A DNA stretch of 64,000 nucleotides from Flavimobilis massiliensis (GCF_900240335.1 NZ_LT964979.1:1426001-1490000); one strand, 5' to 3'. Positions 35,101-42,426 are shown, counted from the stretch's first letter. Notes: generated by a model not told the origin, from the sequence alone. Program-made: numbers and translations.

Positions 35101-36386
35101 TAGACCTCGCCGAACATGAAGAAGTCGGGGTTGCTCGCGGTCGCAGCCTTGATGGCTGTCGTCCACTGCTGCCAGAACGAGAAGTCGACGTGCTTGGCGG
35201 TGTCGATGCGGAAGCCGTCGATGCCGCTCGTCGCCCACGCCTCGTAGATGTCGATGAAGCCCTGGACGACCTCGGGCTTCTTCGTGTCGAGGTCGTCGAG
35301 GCCGTTGAAGTCGCCGAGCACCGCTGACTCGCCCTGCCACGTCGAGTTGCCACGGTTGTTGTAGAGCGAGGTGTCGTTGAGCCAGGCCGGGACCTTGATG
35401 TCCTCGAAGCCGACGGGGATGAACGGCGTGTACGGCTCGCCCGGCGTCGGGCGGTACGTGTAGACGCCCTCCTCGTAGTCGATGATGTCCGCGGTGTGGT
35501 TGACGATGATGTCGAAGTACACCTTGATGCCGCGCGCGTGCGCGTCGTCGATGAGGGCTTCGAGCTCGGCGTTCGTGCCGAGGTGCGGGTCGACCTGCGT
35601 GAAGTCGGTGACCCAGTAGCCGTGGTAGCCGGCGGACTGGTCCGTGCCGGTGCCCCCGACGGCGCGGTTCTTGAAGGTCGGCGTGAGCCACAGCGCGGTC
35701 GTGCCGAGGCCCTCGATGTAGTCGAGGTTCGCGCGCAGACCGGCGAGGTCACCGCCGTGGTAGTACGCCTTGTCGGCCGGGTCGAAGCCGTGGGCGGAGC
35801 GGTCGCCTTCGACGCCGCCGGTGTCGTTGCTCGGGTCGCCGTTGGCGAAGCGGTCCGTGAGCACGAAGTAGAACTGCTCGTCGGAGCCAGCCTGGCGCAC
35901 GGGCCGGGGCGCGTCGGCGTCGGTCGGCGCAGCGACGTTCGTTCCGGTCGGCACGACCTGGACGAGACCGTCGGCCGAGTCGAAGACGAAGCGGAAGGTG
36001 GAGTCGCCGCCCGTCGTCAGGCGGATGTTCTTGGCGTCAGGTCCGGTGGAGCCGGCGCGACCCCAGGCCTGGGCGTCCCAGGTGCCGCCCGCGAGGACCT
36101 TGAACTCGTAGGAGCCTGCGGGCAGCGGGGTCTCGAGGGTCCACGCGCTCGTGTCACCGACCTGTGCGAGCGCTCCCAAGTCGCAGCCGGGGAGCCAGTC
36201 ACCGGCATTCTCCCCGCCCGTGCAACCGAGCTCAGACTGGAGGTCCCCGATGAGCCGGTAGGCCTCGGGGTCGGCGGCGAAGGCGGGGGCTGACCCCGCC
36301 ACGACGCCCGAGGCCGCGAGGGCGAAGGTCGAGAGGTAGGCGGCGGCTCGCCGCCTCCTCACCCCGGGCTGACGACGTTCCTGCAT
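29127..36386 (-). CDS. Secreted bifunctional alpha-amylase/pullulanase (amylopullulanase)
   Basis: A 2419-residue exported enzyme. Signal peptide ends near residue 37 (APAFA). Order: one X25-type starch module (ELGCTGGENAGDWLPGC), a GH13 alpha-amylase domain (about 170-690; VYFDIIVNHTAD, GFRIDTAKHV with the nucleophile, FMFGEVYD with the acid/base, LGSHDIGRI), then four more X25-type modules each marked by a LGCA.DW..C-like motif and a YGxxW/NYG turn, then a pullulanase-type GH13 domain (about 1200-2070; VVQDVVYNHTAASG, DGFRFDLMGHHS, YLYGEGWNFGE, YVDAHDNETLFD), a Thr/Pro/Glu linker and three Ig-like repeats. It should cut alpha-1,4 and alpha-1,6 links in starch or pullulan outside the cell, feeding the nearby importers. 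Start at 36386 follows AAGGAG. Confidence 0.92.
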   Translation of the reverse strand: MQERRQPGVRRRRAAAYLSTFALAASGVVAGSAPAFAADPEAYRLIGDLQSELGCTGGENAGDWLPGCDLGALAQVGDTSAWTLETPLPAGSYEFKVLAGGTWDAQAWGRAGSTGPDAKNIRLTTGGDSTFRFVFDSADGLVQVVPTGTNVAAPTDADAPRPVRQAGSDEQFYFVLTDRFANGDPSNDTGGVEGDRSAHGFDPADKAYYHGGDLAGLRANLDYIEGLGTTALWLTPTFKNRAVGGTGTDQSAGYHGYWVTDFTQVDPHLGTNAELEALIDDAHARGIKVYFDIIVNHTADIIDYEEGVYTYRPTPGEPYTPFIPVGFEDIKVPAWLNDTSLYNNRGNSTWQGESAVLGDFNGLDDLDTKKPEVVQGFIDIYEAWATSGIDGFRIDTAKHVDFSFWQQWTTAIKAATASNPDFFMFGEVYDADPVKLSPYLRDSDMDSVLDFTFQDAAAVFAGGGKASNLSTLFAGDDRYTTATKNAHSLPTYLGSHDIGRIGYFVRNEDDAEKRSGLAHSLMYLTRGQPVVYYGDEQGFVGSGDDGKDKAARQSLFASQVEEFTTQKLLDGTVAGSVDRYDTDAALYTHIADLAKLRADHRALSAGAQIEQHADSAAGIYAFSRVDETAAAPHEYVVAVNNATTEKSATFTALTPGATFAGLSGTTTDVTSASDGTVTVTVPALSAIVLRATTPVVADDAPVVPVFTSPAAGGGVRDEGAITVDLGTDRYAETTFWARLAGADEWTLLGTDDTTTPRIYLDTDDYAPGSLLELRAVARDAAGELTQTVMTAVVGDDHGLGYAAGSDELQRLTIPGSHGTEIGGCADWTPGCESTALTLQADGTFQGTFDIAAGTYDFKFAYGTTWGNDYGPGGAQGGQKNYSYTHAGGPVTFFFDPVTKLGAHTAEGRVLTVAGDFQTQLGCAADWTDACLAGQLELRKDGTYRYVLDGLTPGGYELKVIENLDWSTSYGTAAGGNINFEITAEDPAAVVTLDPTTNAVTVETGAAPQEGPEPQRDITVNIAGSLNSEMGCAGDWSPDCADGVLTQQVGSVFSGTFTLPAGSYEYKVAIDGSWDENYGADRTQGSGNIPLVLAEETDVTFVYDDASHFVDAIFAGGPSRVAVIAGTLQDQLGCAGVWDPKCLGSWLQNHDRDGQVYVLQTNRLKKGSYSAKAALDLGWAESYPDSDLNFTVPKDYATMNFRLDLTTKEFTAAADTSVAGEGSRAYWLDERTLAVPASAAAGAAWTLRAAADGGMSARKDGIAAPAGTTVHELTALSTGLPATLRTAYPHLATYAALELPAGVDRAAVESALQGQLLVSAEKDGSVVYATGVQLAGVLDDVYAAALERDLGATFAAGVPTLTLWAPTARSVTTQVWLDGAGLATGEMTEVEATRQADGTWVTQGTSAWKDKAFRYDVEVFVPSTGKVEHNLVTDPYSVALTLNSTHSVLVDLADPAYRPTAWSSTAAPTIARPVDRSIYELHIRDFSITDTSVPEAQRGTYLAFAGEGNGVKHLRKLAAAGLNTVHLLPSFDIATIEEDRSKQKTTGDLSGFGPASEEQQAAVDAIKDEDGFNWGYDPLHWTAPEGSYATTGNQDGGKRVAEYRTMVGALHSNGLQVVQDVVYNHTAASGQDPKSVLDRVVPGYYQRLSATGGVENSTCCSNVATENAFAQKLMVDSVVTWAREYKIDGFRFDLMGHHSKANMLAVREALDALTVAKDGVDGKKIYLYGEGWNFGEVADNARFEQATQGQLGGTGIGTFSDRLRDAVHGGSPVDGGSTFVQGFGTGLGTDPNGRTRGDGGTNTGAADEIADLRHQTDLVRLGLAGNLADYTLTTAAGKVQRGDELDYRGAPAGYASQPDEVVTYVDAHDNETLFDILALKLPKDTSMADRVRMNTLSLATTTLAQTPTFWHAGTDLLRSKSLDRDSYNSGDHFNALDWTGKSNNFGVGLPPEEKNGEKWSLMTPLLADPALTPSAADIATANAQALDLLRLRYSTSLLRLGSADLIKQKVSFPGSGADAVPGLLLMQVDDTVGTDVDTALDGALVAFNASPAPITTTVASLKGRAFALSPIQAKGSDAVVKGTTFDARTGTVTIPARTVALLVEKSTEPTDPPTTEEPTEEPTTPAPTPTTEAPKPSTTRLSPTTLTTTLGSRAVWTVRVSSAGRTDGGTVTLRAGSKVLGSAKARGGVAKVRLSKTAVARVGRMSVVASFSGTPTAAASRSSKGALVVNRAKARLKVTGTTVRAGERAVLKVRVSASAGSTAGRVTVYQGNRRVGSARVVKGSTKVVLPRSVSAKAGKVRLTVRYSGSTTVAKASTRTTLKVVRTKPRLSVTAPDARVHRSAYVTVRVRGTAYARPEGTVTVRLDGKKIASVRLSGRSTSTTLRVRVVAFRPGDRDITVTYGGSARLAKASASTTMTVR

Positions 36387-36439
36387 CTCATGACTCCTTC
36401 GTCGGTGCGACCGCTGTGTCGCTGCTCACATCTGCGCCG

Positions 36440-36469
36440 AGGGTAGCCGTTGCTGAAACTTGCTGCAAC
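36440..36469 (-). promoter_or_regulatory. Pullulanase promoter with overlapping operator-like repeat
   Basis: On the minus strand a TTGCAG -35 box and TACCCT -10 box are exactly 17 nt apart. The -35 and spacer are covered by a 21-bp element (36449-36469) with inverted ends GTTGC/GCAAC and an internal direct repeat of CAGCAA. Known actinobacterial maltose repressors (MalR, LacI family) bind TTGCAG-type repeats, so repression of the starch enzyme by such a protein is a reasonable inference. No LacI gene is in the window. Confidence 0.6.
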
Positions 36470-36606
36470 AGTGGAAACACCGGCCTCAACATGGGATGAC
36501 ATTCGAGGCGCAAAGGCCCCACAAAGGGACGAGAGCGGCCGTGTTCTTGCAGAAGAGATCACGACGAGGTCTCGGCCGCGGACACCAAGTCCACGCACGA
36601 CGACGC

Positions 36607-36640
36607 CGCCCCGCCGACCGGGAAGGTCGACGGGGCGGCG
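36607..36640. terminator. Stem-loop after mdh
   Basis: GCCGCCCCGCCGACC pairs with GGTCGACGGGGCGGC (one mismatch) around a short GGAA-like loop, about 20 bp beyond the mdh stop. Confidence 0.7.
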
Positions 36641-36661
36641 CAGACGTACGAGACGAGAAGG

Positions 36662-37654
36662 TCAGACGAGTCCGAGGCCTGCGACCGCGTCACGCTCCTC
36701 AAGTAGCTCGGCGACCGACACGTCGATGCGCTCGCGCGCAAGGTCGGAGACCTCGAGCCCCTCGACGACCTTCCACTCCCCGCCGCTCGACGTCACCGGG
36801 AACGACGAGACGATGCCCTCCGGCACGCCGTAGTGCGATCCGTCCGACATGATCGCCGCGCTCGTCCACTCCCCCTCCGTGGTGCCGAGCACCCAGTCGT
36901 GCACGTGCTCGATCGCCGCGTTCGCCGCCGAGGCCGCGCTCGACGCGCCGCGCGCCTCGATGATCGCCGCACCACGCTTCGCGACCGTCGGCACGAACTC
37001 GTCGAGGTACCACGCCGCGTCCGCCGCCAGCTCCGCACCCGGACGCCCCGCGACGTCCGCGTGCGCGATGTCGGGGAACTGCGTCGCCGAGTGGTTGCCC
37101 CAGATCGTCACGTTCCGCACCTGCCCGACGGGTACCCCGCCACGCGCCGCGAGCTGCGAGAGCGCACGGTTGTGGTCGAGACGCGTCATCGCCGTGAACC
37201 GGCTCGCCGGGACGTCGGGCGCATGCTTGGCCGCGATGAGCGCGTTCGTGTTCGCGGGGTTGCCGACGACGAGCACACGCACGTCGTCCGCCGCACCCGC
37301 GTTGATCGCCGCACCCTGCGGACCGAAGATCCCGCCGTTCGCGGCGAGCAGGTCGCCGCGCTCCATACCCTTCGTCCGCGGCCGCGCGCCGACGAGCAGA
37401 GCGACGTTCGTGCCGTCGAACGCCGCCGACGCGTCGTCCGTCACGTCGATCGACGCGAGCAGCGGGAACGCGCAGTCGTCGAGCTCCATCGCGGTGCCCT
37501 CCGCGGCGCGCACGCCCGCCGGGATCTCGAGCAGCCGCAGCCTCACCGGGGTGTCCGGTCCGAGCATCTGGCCCGACGCGATCCTGAAGAGCAGCGCATA
37601 GCCGATCTGGCCCGCAGCGCCGGTCACCGTCACTGTCACGGGTGTCGCAGTCAT
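36662..37654 (-). CDS. mdh: Malate dehydrogenase
   Basis: A 330-residue NAD-dependent malate dehydrogenase: VTVTGAAGQIGYALLFRIAS (NAD site), LLVGARPRTKGMERGDLL (mobile loop arginines), VVGNPANTNALI, TRLDHNRALSQLA (catalytic Asp) and TIWGNHSATQFPD (catalytic His). It interconverts malate and oxaloacetate in the TCA cycle. The next gene upstream on the same strand is icd, but a strong stem-loop lies between, so the two are probably separate units. The ATG at 37654 follows AAGGAGTTGGGA. Confidence 0.97.
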   Translation of the reverse strand: MTATPVTVTVTGAAGQIGYALLFRIASGQMLGPDTPVRLRLLEIPAGVRAAEGTAMELDDCAFPLLASIDVTDDASAAFDGTNVALLVGARPRTKGMERGDLLAANGGIFGPQGAAINAGAADDVRVLVVGNPANTNALIAAKHAPDVPASRFTAMTRLDHNRALSQLAARGGVPVGQVRNVTIWGNHSATQFPDIAHADVAGRPGAELAADAAWYLDEFVPTVAKRGAAIIEARGASSAASAANAAIEHVHDWVLGTTEGEWTSAAIMSDGSHYGVPEGIVSSFPVTSSGGEWKVVEGLEVSDLARERIDVSVAELLEERDAVAGLGLV

Positions 37655-37737
37655 CGTCCCAACTCCTTCGTCGTCAGCTTCCTGCGTTCGTCCTCTGGTG
37701 CGTCACCAGCGACGACGTCGCACAGGACCATCGTGCA

Positions 37738-37773
37738 CGACGGCCCGCCAGGATCTGTCCTGACGGGCCGTCG
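37738..37773. terminator. Stem-loop after icd
   Basis: CGACGGCCCGCCAGGA and TCCTGACGGGCCGTCG pair over 16 bp with one mismatch around a TCTG loop, 22 bp beyond the icd stop. Confidence 0.78.
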
Positions 37774-37794
37774 AGACCACGTGCCGAGCGCTTC

Positions 37795-39012
37795 TCAACC
37801 GAGACGTGCGGCGAGGTTCTCGTCGAGCGCAGCGAGGAACTCCTCCGTGGTGAGCCACGGCTGGTCCTTGCTGATGAGCAGCGCGAGGTCCTTCGTCATC
37901 TTGCCCGACTCGACCGTCGCGACGACGACGTCCTCGAGCGTCTGCGCGAAGTTCACGACCTCGGGCGTGCCGTCGAGCTTGCCGCGGTGCATGAGTCCGC
38001 GCGTCCACGCGAAGATCGACGCGATCGGGTTCGTCGACGTCGGCTTGCCCTGCTGGTGCTGGCGGTAGTGACGCGTCACCGTGCCGTGCGCAGCCTCGGC
38101 CTCGACGGTCTTGCCGTCAGGCGTCATGAGGACCGACGTCATGAGGCCGAGCGAGCCGAAGCCCTGCGCGACCGTGTCCGACTGGACGTCACCGTCGTAG
38201 TTCTTGCACGCCCAGACGTAGCCGCCCTCCCACTTCATGGCCGAGGCGACCATGTCGTCGATGAGACGGTGCTCGTACGTGAGGCCGGCAGCGTCGAACT
38301 GCTCCTTGAACTCCGCGTCGAAGACCTCCTGGAAGAGGTCCTTGAACTGGCCGTCGTACGCCTTGAGGATCGTGTTCTTCGTCGAGAGGTACACGGGGTA
38401 CTGGCGCTGGAGGCCGTACGCGAACGAGGCGCGCGCGAAGTCCTTGATGGACTCGTTGAAGTTGTACATGCCCATCGCGACGCCACCCTCCTCAGGGAAC
38501 GTCACGACCGTCTGCTTGATCTCCTCGGAGCCGTCAGCAGGCGTGTACGTGAGCGTGAGCGTGCCGGCGCCGGGAACCTTGAAGTTCGTCGCCTTGTACT
38601 GGTCGCCGTGCGCGTGGCGGCCGATGATGATCGGCTTGTTCCAGCCCGGCACGAGGCGCGGGATGTTCGAGATGATGATGGGCTCGCGGAAGACGACGCC
38701 ACCGAGGATGTTGCGGATCGTGCCGTTGGGCGAGACCCACATCTTCTTGAGGCCGAACTCCTCGACGCGCGCCTCGTCGGGCGTGATCGTCGCGCACTTG
38801 ACGCCGACGTTGTACTGCTTGATCGCGTTCGCAGCGTCGATCGTCACCTGGTCGTCGGTCGCGTCGCGGTTCTCGATCGACAGGTCGTAGTACTTGAGGT
38901 CGATGTCGAGATAGGGGTGGATGAGGCGGTCCTTGATGAACTGCCAGATGATGCGAGTCATCTCGTCACCGTCGAGCTCGACGACCGGGTTGACGACCTT
39001 GATCTTGCCCAT
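37795..39012 (-). CDS. icd: NADP-dependent isocitrate dehydrogenase (homodimeric, eukaryote-like)
   Basis: A 405-residue enzyme of the type II (mitochondrial/cytosolic IDH-like) subfamily. Signature: VVELDGDEMTRIIW at the start, KCATITPDEARVEEF, WVSPNGTIRNILGGVVFREP (substrate Ser/Asn and Arg), KNYDGDVQSDTVAQGFGSLG (metal aspartates) and AHGTVTRHYRQHQQGK (NADP). It decarboxylates isocitrate to 2-oxoglutarate with NADPH. The ATG at 39012 is the family N-terminus. A palindrome about 55 bp upstream is a candidate operator. Confidence 0.97.
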   Translation of the reverse strand: MGKIKVVNPVVELDGDEMTRIIWQFIKDRLIHPYLDIDLKYYDLSIENRDATDDQVTIDAANAIKQYNVGVKCATITPDEARVEEFGLKKMWVSPNGTIRNILGGVVFREPIIISNIPRLVPGWNKPIIIGRHAHGDQYKATNFKVPGAGTLTLTYTPADGSEEIKQTVVTFPEEGGVAMGMYNFNESIKDFARASFAYGLQRQYPVYLSTKNTILKAYDGQFKDLFQEVFDAEFKEQFDAAGLTYEHRLIDDMVASAMKWEGGYVWACKNYDGDVQSDTVAQGFGSLGLMTSVLMTPDGKTVEAEAAHGTVTRHYRQHQQGKPTSTNPIASIFAWTRGLMHRGKLDGTPEVVNFAQTLEDVVVATVESGKMTKDLALLISKDQPWLTTEEFLAALDENLAARLG

Positions 39013-39067
39013 GGGCGCAACGCTCCTGTGCTGTATGAGGGGTGTCCGCCCGCCAGGATACCGGATT

Positions 39068-39081
39068 TCTTGATGTCAAGA
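39068..39081. promoter_or_regulatory. TCTTGA-TG-TCAAGA palindrome upstream of icd
   Basis: A 14-bp element with perfect 6-bp arms in the icd upstream region, next to a TATCCT box on the minus strand (about 10 nt away). The same TCTTG-N4-CAAGA form occurs before the sugar importer at 25709, and the related TCTCGACGTCGAGA lies before the sucC fragment. Confidence 0.5.
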
Positions 39082-39247
39082 TAGTTGCCCGCGGCGTGAC
39101 AACCGCCTCGAAGGCCGCGCCCGCAGGTGGCACACTCAGGGAGCACCCAGGCTGCGGCGGGAGGATCCTCACGAACGGCCGCACAGGGCCCGGAACCTTT
39201 CCGACGGCATCCCGCCGCCGGCCCCCCACGAGACGGACAGGACCACC

Positions 39248-40204
39248 ATGTCGCTCACCGACGCCTCCGCGCACGACGCCGCGGACGCCACCTTCGAGGA
39301 CCTCGACCTCGAGCCCGCCCAGCCCTCCCTGCTCCTGCGCGCAGGAGCCGAGGTCTTCGGAACCTTCATCCTCGTCCTCCTCGGCGTGGGAGCTGCGCTC
39401 TACACGACCTGGGTCGGGGGCAACGCCCTCGCGACCTGCCTCGCGTTCGGCCTCGGCGCCATGGCGGCGATCGCCATCATCGGCAACGTCTCGGGCGGCC
39501 ACATCAACCCCGCTGTGACGCTCGGCGCGGCGATCGCCGGCCGCCTCCGCTGGGCCGACGTCCCCGTCTACTGGCTCGCCCAGGTGCTCGGCGCGACGGT
39601 CGCCGGCGCCGTCCTGCGCGCAGTCCTTCCCACGGGGTTGCCTGCCGCGACCGGGAAGGACTCGGCGGCCGCGCTCTTCTCGACGGGCGCGAACGGCTAC
39701 GGAACGCACGCCGGCCTCGGCGCGGCCTCCGGGGGCGCGATCGACGTCACCCTGACGAGCGCGCTCATCATCGAGGGCGTCCTCACGATGATCCTCGTTG
39801 CCGTCGTCCTCGCCGTGATGACCACGCGGGCCGCGAGCAACCTCACGCCCCTGTGGGTCGGCCTGACGTTCACCGCGACGCTCCTCGTCGCGACGCCGTT
39901 CACGGGTGGCTCGGTCAACCCCGCCCGTTCGCTCGGCATCGCGTTCTTCGCCGAGCCGTGGGCCCTCAAGGAGGTGTGGGTCTTCGTCGTCGGGCCGCTC
40001 GCCGGTGCGATCCTCGCAGGCCTCGTCGCCCGCATCATCGCGCTCGGCGCCGCACCGATCGCGGTCGAGGACGCTCCGTATGACGTCGTCGAGATCGTCG
40101 AGATCTCCGAGGACGGCAAGCTCACCGCTGCGTCGGACGAGACCGCGTCGGACGACGCGTCGTCTGACGACACCGACGAGGAGTCCGCGCCCGCGCGTTC
40201 CTGA
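39248..40204 (+). CDS. Aquaporin / MIP-family channel
   Basis: A 318-residue membrane channel with six transmembrane helices and the two pore motifs in half-helices: GGHINPAVTLG and GGSVNPARSLG. The second-half D/L positions and the absence of the glycerol-type GLNPAxD motif suggest a water-type channel, though this is only a sequence guess. About 30 hydrophilic residues precede the first helix. Unusually, the C-terminal 55 residues are very acidic and Ser/Thr-rich (ASDETASDDASSDDTDE), predicted cytoplasmic, and could serve in regulation. ATG at 39248 after a weak GGAC site. A strong stem-loop follows the stop. Confidence 0.9.
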   Translation: MSLTDASAHDAADATFEDLDLEPAQPSLLLRAGAEVFGTFILVLLGVGAALYTTWVGGNALATCLAFGLGAMAAIAIIGNVSGGHINPAVTLGAAIAGRLRWADVPVYWLAQVLGATVAGAVLRAVLPTGLPAATGKDSAAALFSTGANGYGTHAGLGAASGGAIDVTLTSALIIEGVLTMILVAVVLAVMTTRAASNLTPLWVGLTFTATLLVATPFTGGSVNPARSLGIAFFAEPWALKEVWVFVVGPLAGAILAGLVARIIALGAAPIAVEDAPYDVVEIVEISEDGKLTAASDETASDDASSDDTDEESAPARS

Positions 40205-40212
40205 CCGGACGG

Positions 40213-40258
40213 CGATGGCCCGGTGCCCCGCGAGACCTCTCGGGGCAGCGGGCCATCG
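40213..40258. terminator. Stem-loop after the aquaporin gene
   Basis: Outer arms CGATGGCCCG/CGGGCCATCG and inner TGCCCCG/CGGGGCA with small bulges, 8 bp after the stop. Confidence 0.75.
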
Positions 40259-40276
40259 TCACGCCCCACACCACAC

Positions 40277-40389
40277 CGACTCGTAGGTCCCCAGCACCAT
40301 CGAACGGTGCTCCAGCCCTACCAGTCGCACCATCCCACCGACTCGTAGGTCCCCAGCACCATCGAACGGTGCCCCAGCCCTACCAGTCG
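40277..40389. repeat. Two tandem CTCGTAG-family palindromes
   Basis: Copies at 40277-40327 and 40339-40389 are almost identical and start CGACTCGTAGG and end CCTACCAGTCG, with a central AGCACC-ATCGAAC-GGTGC hairpin. They lie between the aquaporin terminator and the stop of the convergent DUF3017 gene. The outer arms pair with a few mismatches, so these are the most degenerate copies of the family. Confidence 0.88.
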
Positions 40390-40411
40390 ACGGGAGGGGA
40401 CTGCGGCACCG

Positions 40412-40834
40412 TCAGTCGAGCGGGGCCGTGAGCGCGAGCGCGACGAGGACGAACGCCGCACCGAGGTAGAACGTCACGTCGAGCCAGCGGCTCCGCACCT
40501 CGAGCCCGGCGACGGGCTCCCGGACCACAAGCCGCACGAGGCCCGCGAGTGTCGACTGCGCCGCGAGCGCGAGCGCGGCGACCTTCGGCCCCGCCACCAG
40601 GGCTAGCACGCAGACGACAGCGACGAGGCCGACGTTCACCCAGATCCACACGTTGCGGCGCGGCGCGATCGCACGGGCCGCCTGCTCGGCGTCGTCGAAG
40701 TGCGCGGGCACGACAGCGTCGTCGGGAACGAGCGTCGTGCCCTCGTCCCCGTGGTCAGTCTCCCCACGTCCCGCCGGTGCGGCAGGGTCGCGCGCGACCG
40801 TCGGCCCCTGCCCGGGCTGCTCGCCCACACCCAT
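40412..40834 (-). CDS. DUF3017-like small membrane protein
   Basis: A 140-residue protein with a charged N-terminal half (residues 1-60, Asp/Glu/Pro-rich) and three hydrophobic segments (WVNVGLVAVVCVLALVAG, VAALALAAQSTLAGLVRLVV, YLGAAFVLVALALTAPL). The layout and its usual company (folD, purH, mdh) match the actinobacterial DUF3017 family, whose role is unknown. The ATG at 40834 follows GGGAGGA. It is convergent with the aquaporin gene and divergent from the flavoprotein gene. Confidence 0.65.
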   Translation of the reverse strand: MGVGEQPGQGPTVARDPAAPAGRGETDHGDEGTTLVPDDAVVPAHFDDAEQAARAIAPRRNVWIWVNVGLVAVVCVLALVAGPKVAALALAAQSTLAGLVRLVVREPVAGLEVRSRWLDVTFYLGAAFVLVALALTAPLD

Positions 40835-40939
40835 CGGTCCTCCCAGTGACGTCACGACGTTCGAGCCTACCCGCGTCGCACGGTGCGGACGTGCCGCACC
40901 CACGTCGCACGCTCGGCCGCCGCGACTACCGTGGGAAGC

Positions 40940-42379
40940 GTGACCGCAACCCACACGTCCCGTCCCGGCCCCTCGTCACCAACGCCGCTCCCGAACGACG
41001 CGTCGGTGCTCGTCGTCGGTGCGGGCCTCGCGGGCCTGCGCACCGCTGCACTGCTGCGCGAGCACGGGCACGCAGGCCCCGTGCACCTCGTCGGCGACGA
41101 GCCGCACGCGCCCTACGACCGGCCGCCGCTCTCGAAGCACCTGCTCGACGACGGCTGGCACGTCGACCTCGGCGCGGATCTCGACATCGACCTCGACGCG
41201 CTCGACGTCGACGTGCGCCTTGCGACGCGGGTGACGCGGATCGACGTCGACGGCGATCGGTTCCGTGCGGAGCTCGTACCGACGGACCGCGTTGACGGGA
41301 CGACGGACCGCCCGGAGACAGGCTCGTCCGGCGAGGTCGTCGTCGACGAGGTCAGCGTCGACGCCGTCGTTCTCGCGACGGGGTCGCGTGCCCGCACCGT
41401 CGTGGGGTGGGAGCACGCGCTCACGCTCCACACGCACGACGACGCGGTCCGTCTGCGCGAGCTGCTAGGCGCGCGCGAGCGGCCGCGGCTCGTGTGCATC
41501 GGCGCGGGATGGATCGGCTCGGAGGTCGCCGGCGTGGTCGCTGCGGCGGGCGCCGACGTCACCGTCGTCGAGGCGGCCCCGTATCCGTTGGCCTCGGCGC
41601 TCGGCGAGGACGGCGCGCTCGTCGCTCCGTGGTTCGCTGCGGCCGGGGTGACGCTGTTGCTCGACACGCAGGTCGCTGCCGTCGAGGCCGACAGCGTCGT
41701 CCTCGACGACGGGCGCCGGATCGACGCAGACGTCGTCCTCGCGGCGGTCGGCGCACGTCCCGCACCTGTGCCAGACGGGACGCTCGCCGACCTGCTCGCG
41801 ACGGCGTTCGACGGAGACGTCGTCGTCGACGGCGCCATGCGTCCGCTCACCCGGGGGGTCGAAGCCGCGGGAGTGACTGTCCCCACGTACCTGCCCACGA
41901 CGTCAGGGCCCCTGGCGCGGGTCCGCGTCGTCGGCGATGCCGCGGCGCGCGCTGCACGCTGCGGGTTCGTCCGCGGCGGGCACTGGGACGCGGCCCTCAC
42001 GACGCCCGAGCTCGCGGTGCGTTCGCTGCTCGACCCGGCTGCCGACCTCGCAGATCCGGCCCCGTACGTGTTCTCGACGATGCTCGGGCACGAGGTTGCG
42101 ATGTACGGCACGCGCCCGCCAGCCGCACGACCCGTCCTCCGCGGCGACCCCGCGGGCGACGACGGGTGGGCGGCGCTGTGGTTCGTCGACGGGACGGAGC
42201 CGTCGGACGCCGACGCCGGAGCGAGCTCTGCGCGCGACGACGGTCTACGGACGCTCGCGGGGATCCTCGTCGTCGACCGCCCACGCGACGCCGCAGCCGC
42301 ACGCCGCCTCTTCCGCGCGACGCCCCGCCCCCGCCTCGACCCGACCCGTGCCGCCGACCCGTCGGTGCCGCTGCGCTGA
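40940..42379 (+). CDS. Ferredoxin-reductase-like FAD oxidoreductase
   Basis: A 479-residue flavoprotein of the rubredoxin/ferredoxin reductase type: FAD-binding VLVVGAGLAGLRTAALLREH, PYDRPPLSKHLL (typical of BenA4/AIF-like reductases), VVLATGSRART, a second dinucleotide fold LVCIGAGWIGSEVAGVVA for NAD(P)H, then VVLAAVGARPAP and VRVVGDAA. The C-terminal reductase domain follows and ends in a Pro/Arg tail. It would pass electrons from NAD(P)H to a ferredoxin or oxygenase; no partner gene is adjacent, so the partner is unknown. The GTG at 40940 is preceded by a TACCGT box ending 7 nt upstream and no ribosome binding site. Confidence 0.87.
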   Translation: MTATHTSRPGPSSPTPLPNDASVLVVGAGLAGLRTAALLREHGHAGPVHLVGDEPHAPYDRPPLSKHLLDDGWHVDLGADLDIDLDALDVDVRLATRVTRIDVDGDRFRAELVPTDRVDGTTDRPETGSSGEVVVDEVSVDAVVLATGSRARTVVGWEHALTLHTHDDAVRLRELLGARERPRLVCIGAGWIGSEVAGVVAAAGADVTVVEAAPYPLASALGEDGALVAPWFAAAGVTLLLDTQVAAVEADSVVLDDGRRIDADVVLAAVGARPAPVPDGTLADLLATAFDGDVVVDGAMRPLTRGVEAAGVTVPTYLPTTSGPLARVRVVGDAAARAARCGFVRGGHWDAALTTPELAVRSLLDPAADLADPAPYVFSTMLGHEVAMYGTRPPAARPVLRGDPAGDDGWAALWFVDGTEPSDADAGASSARDDGLRTLAGILVVDRPRDAAAARRLFRATPRPRLDPTRAADPSVPLR

Positions 42380-42426
42380 CCCGACTCCCCTGTCAAACCA
42401 GCCGCCTGCTACTCCCCTCCTCGTTC

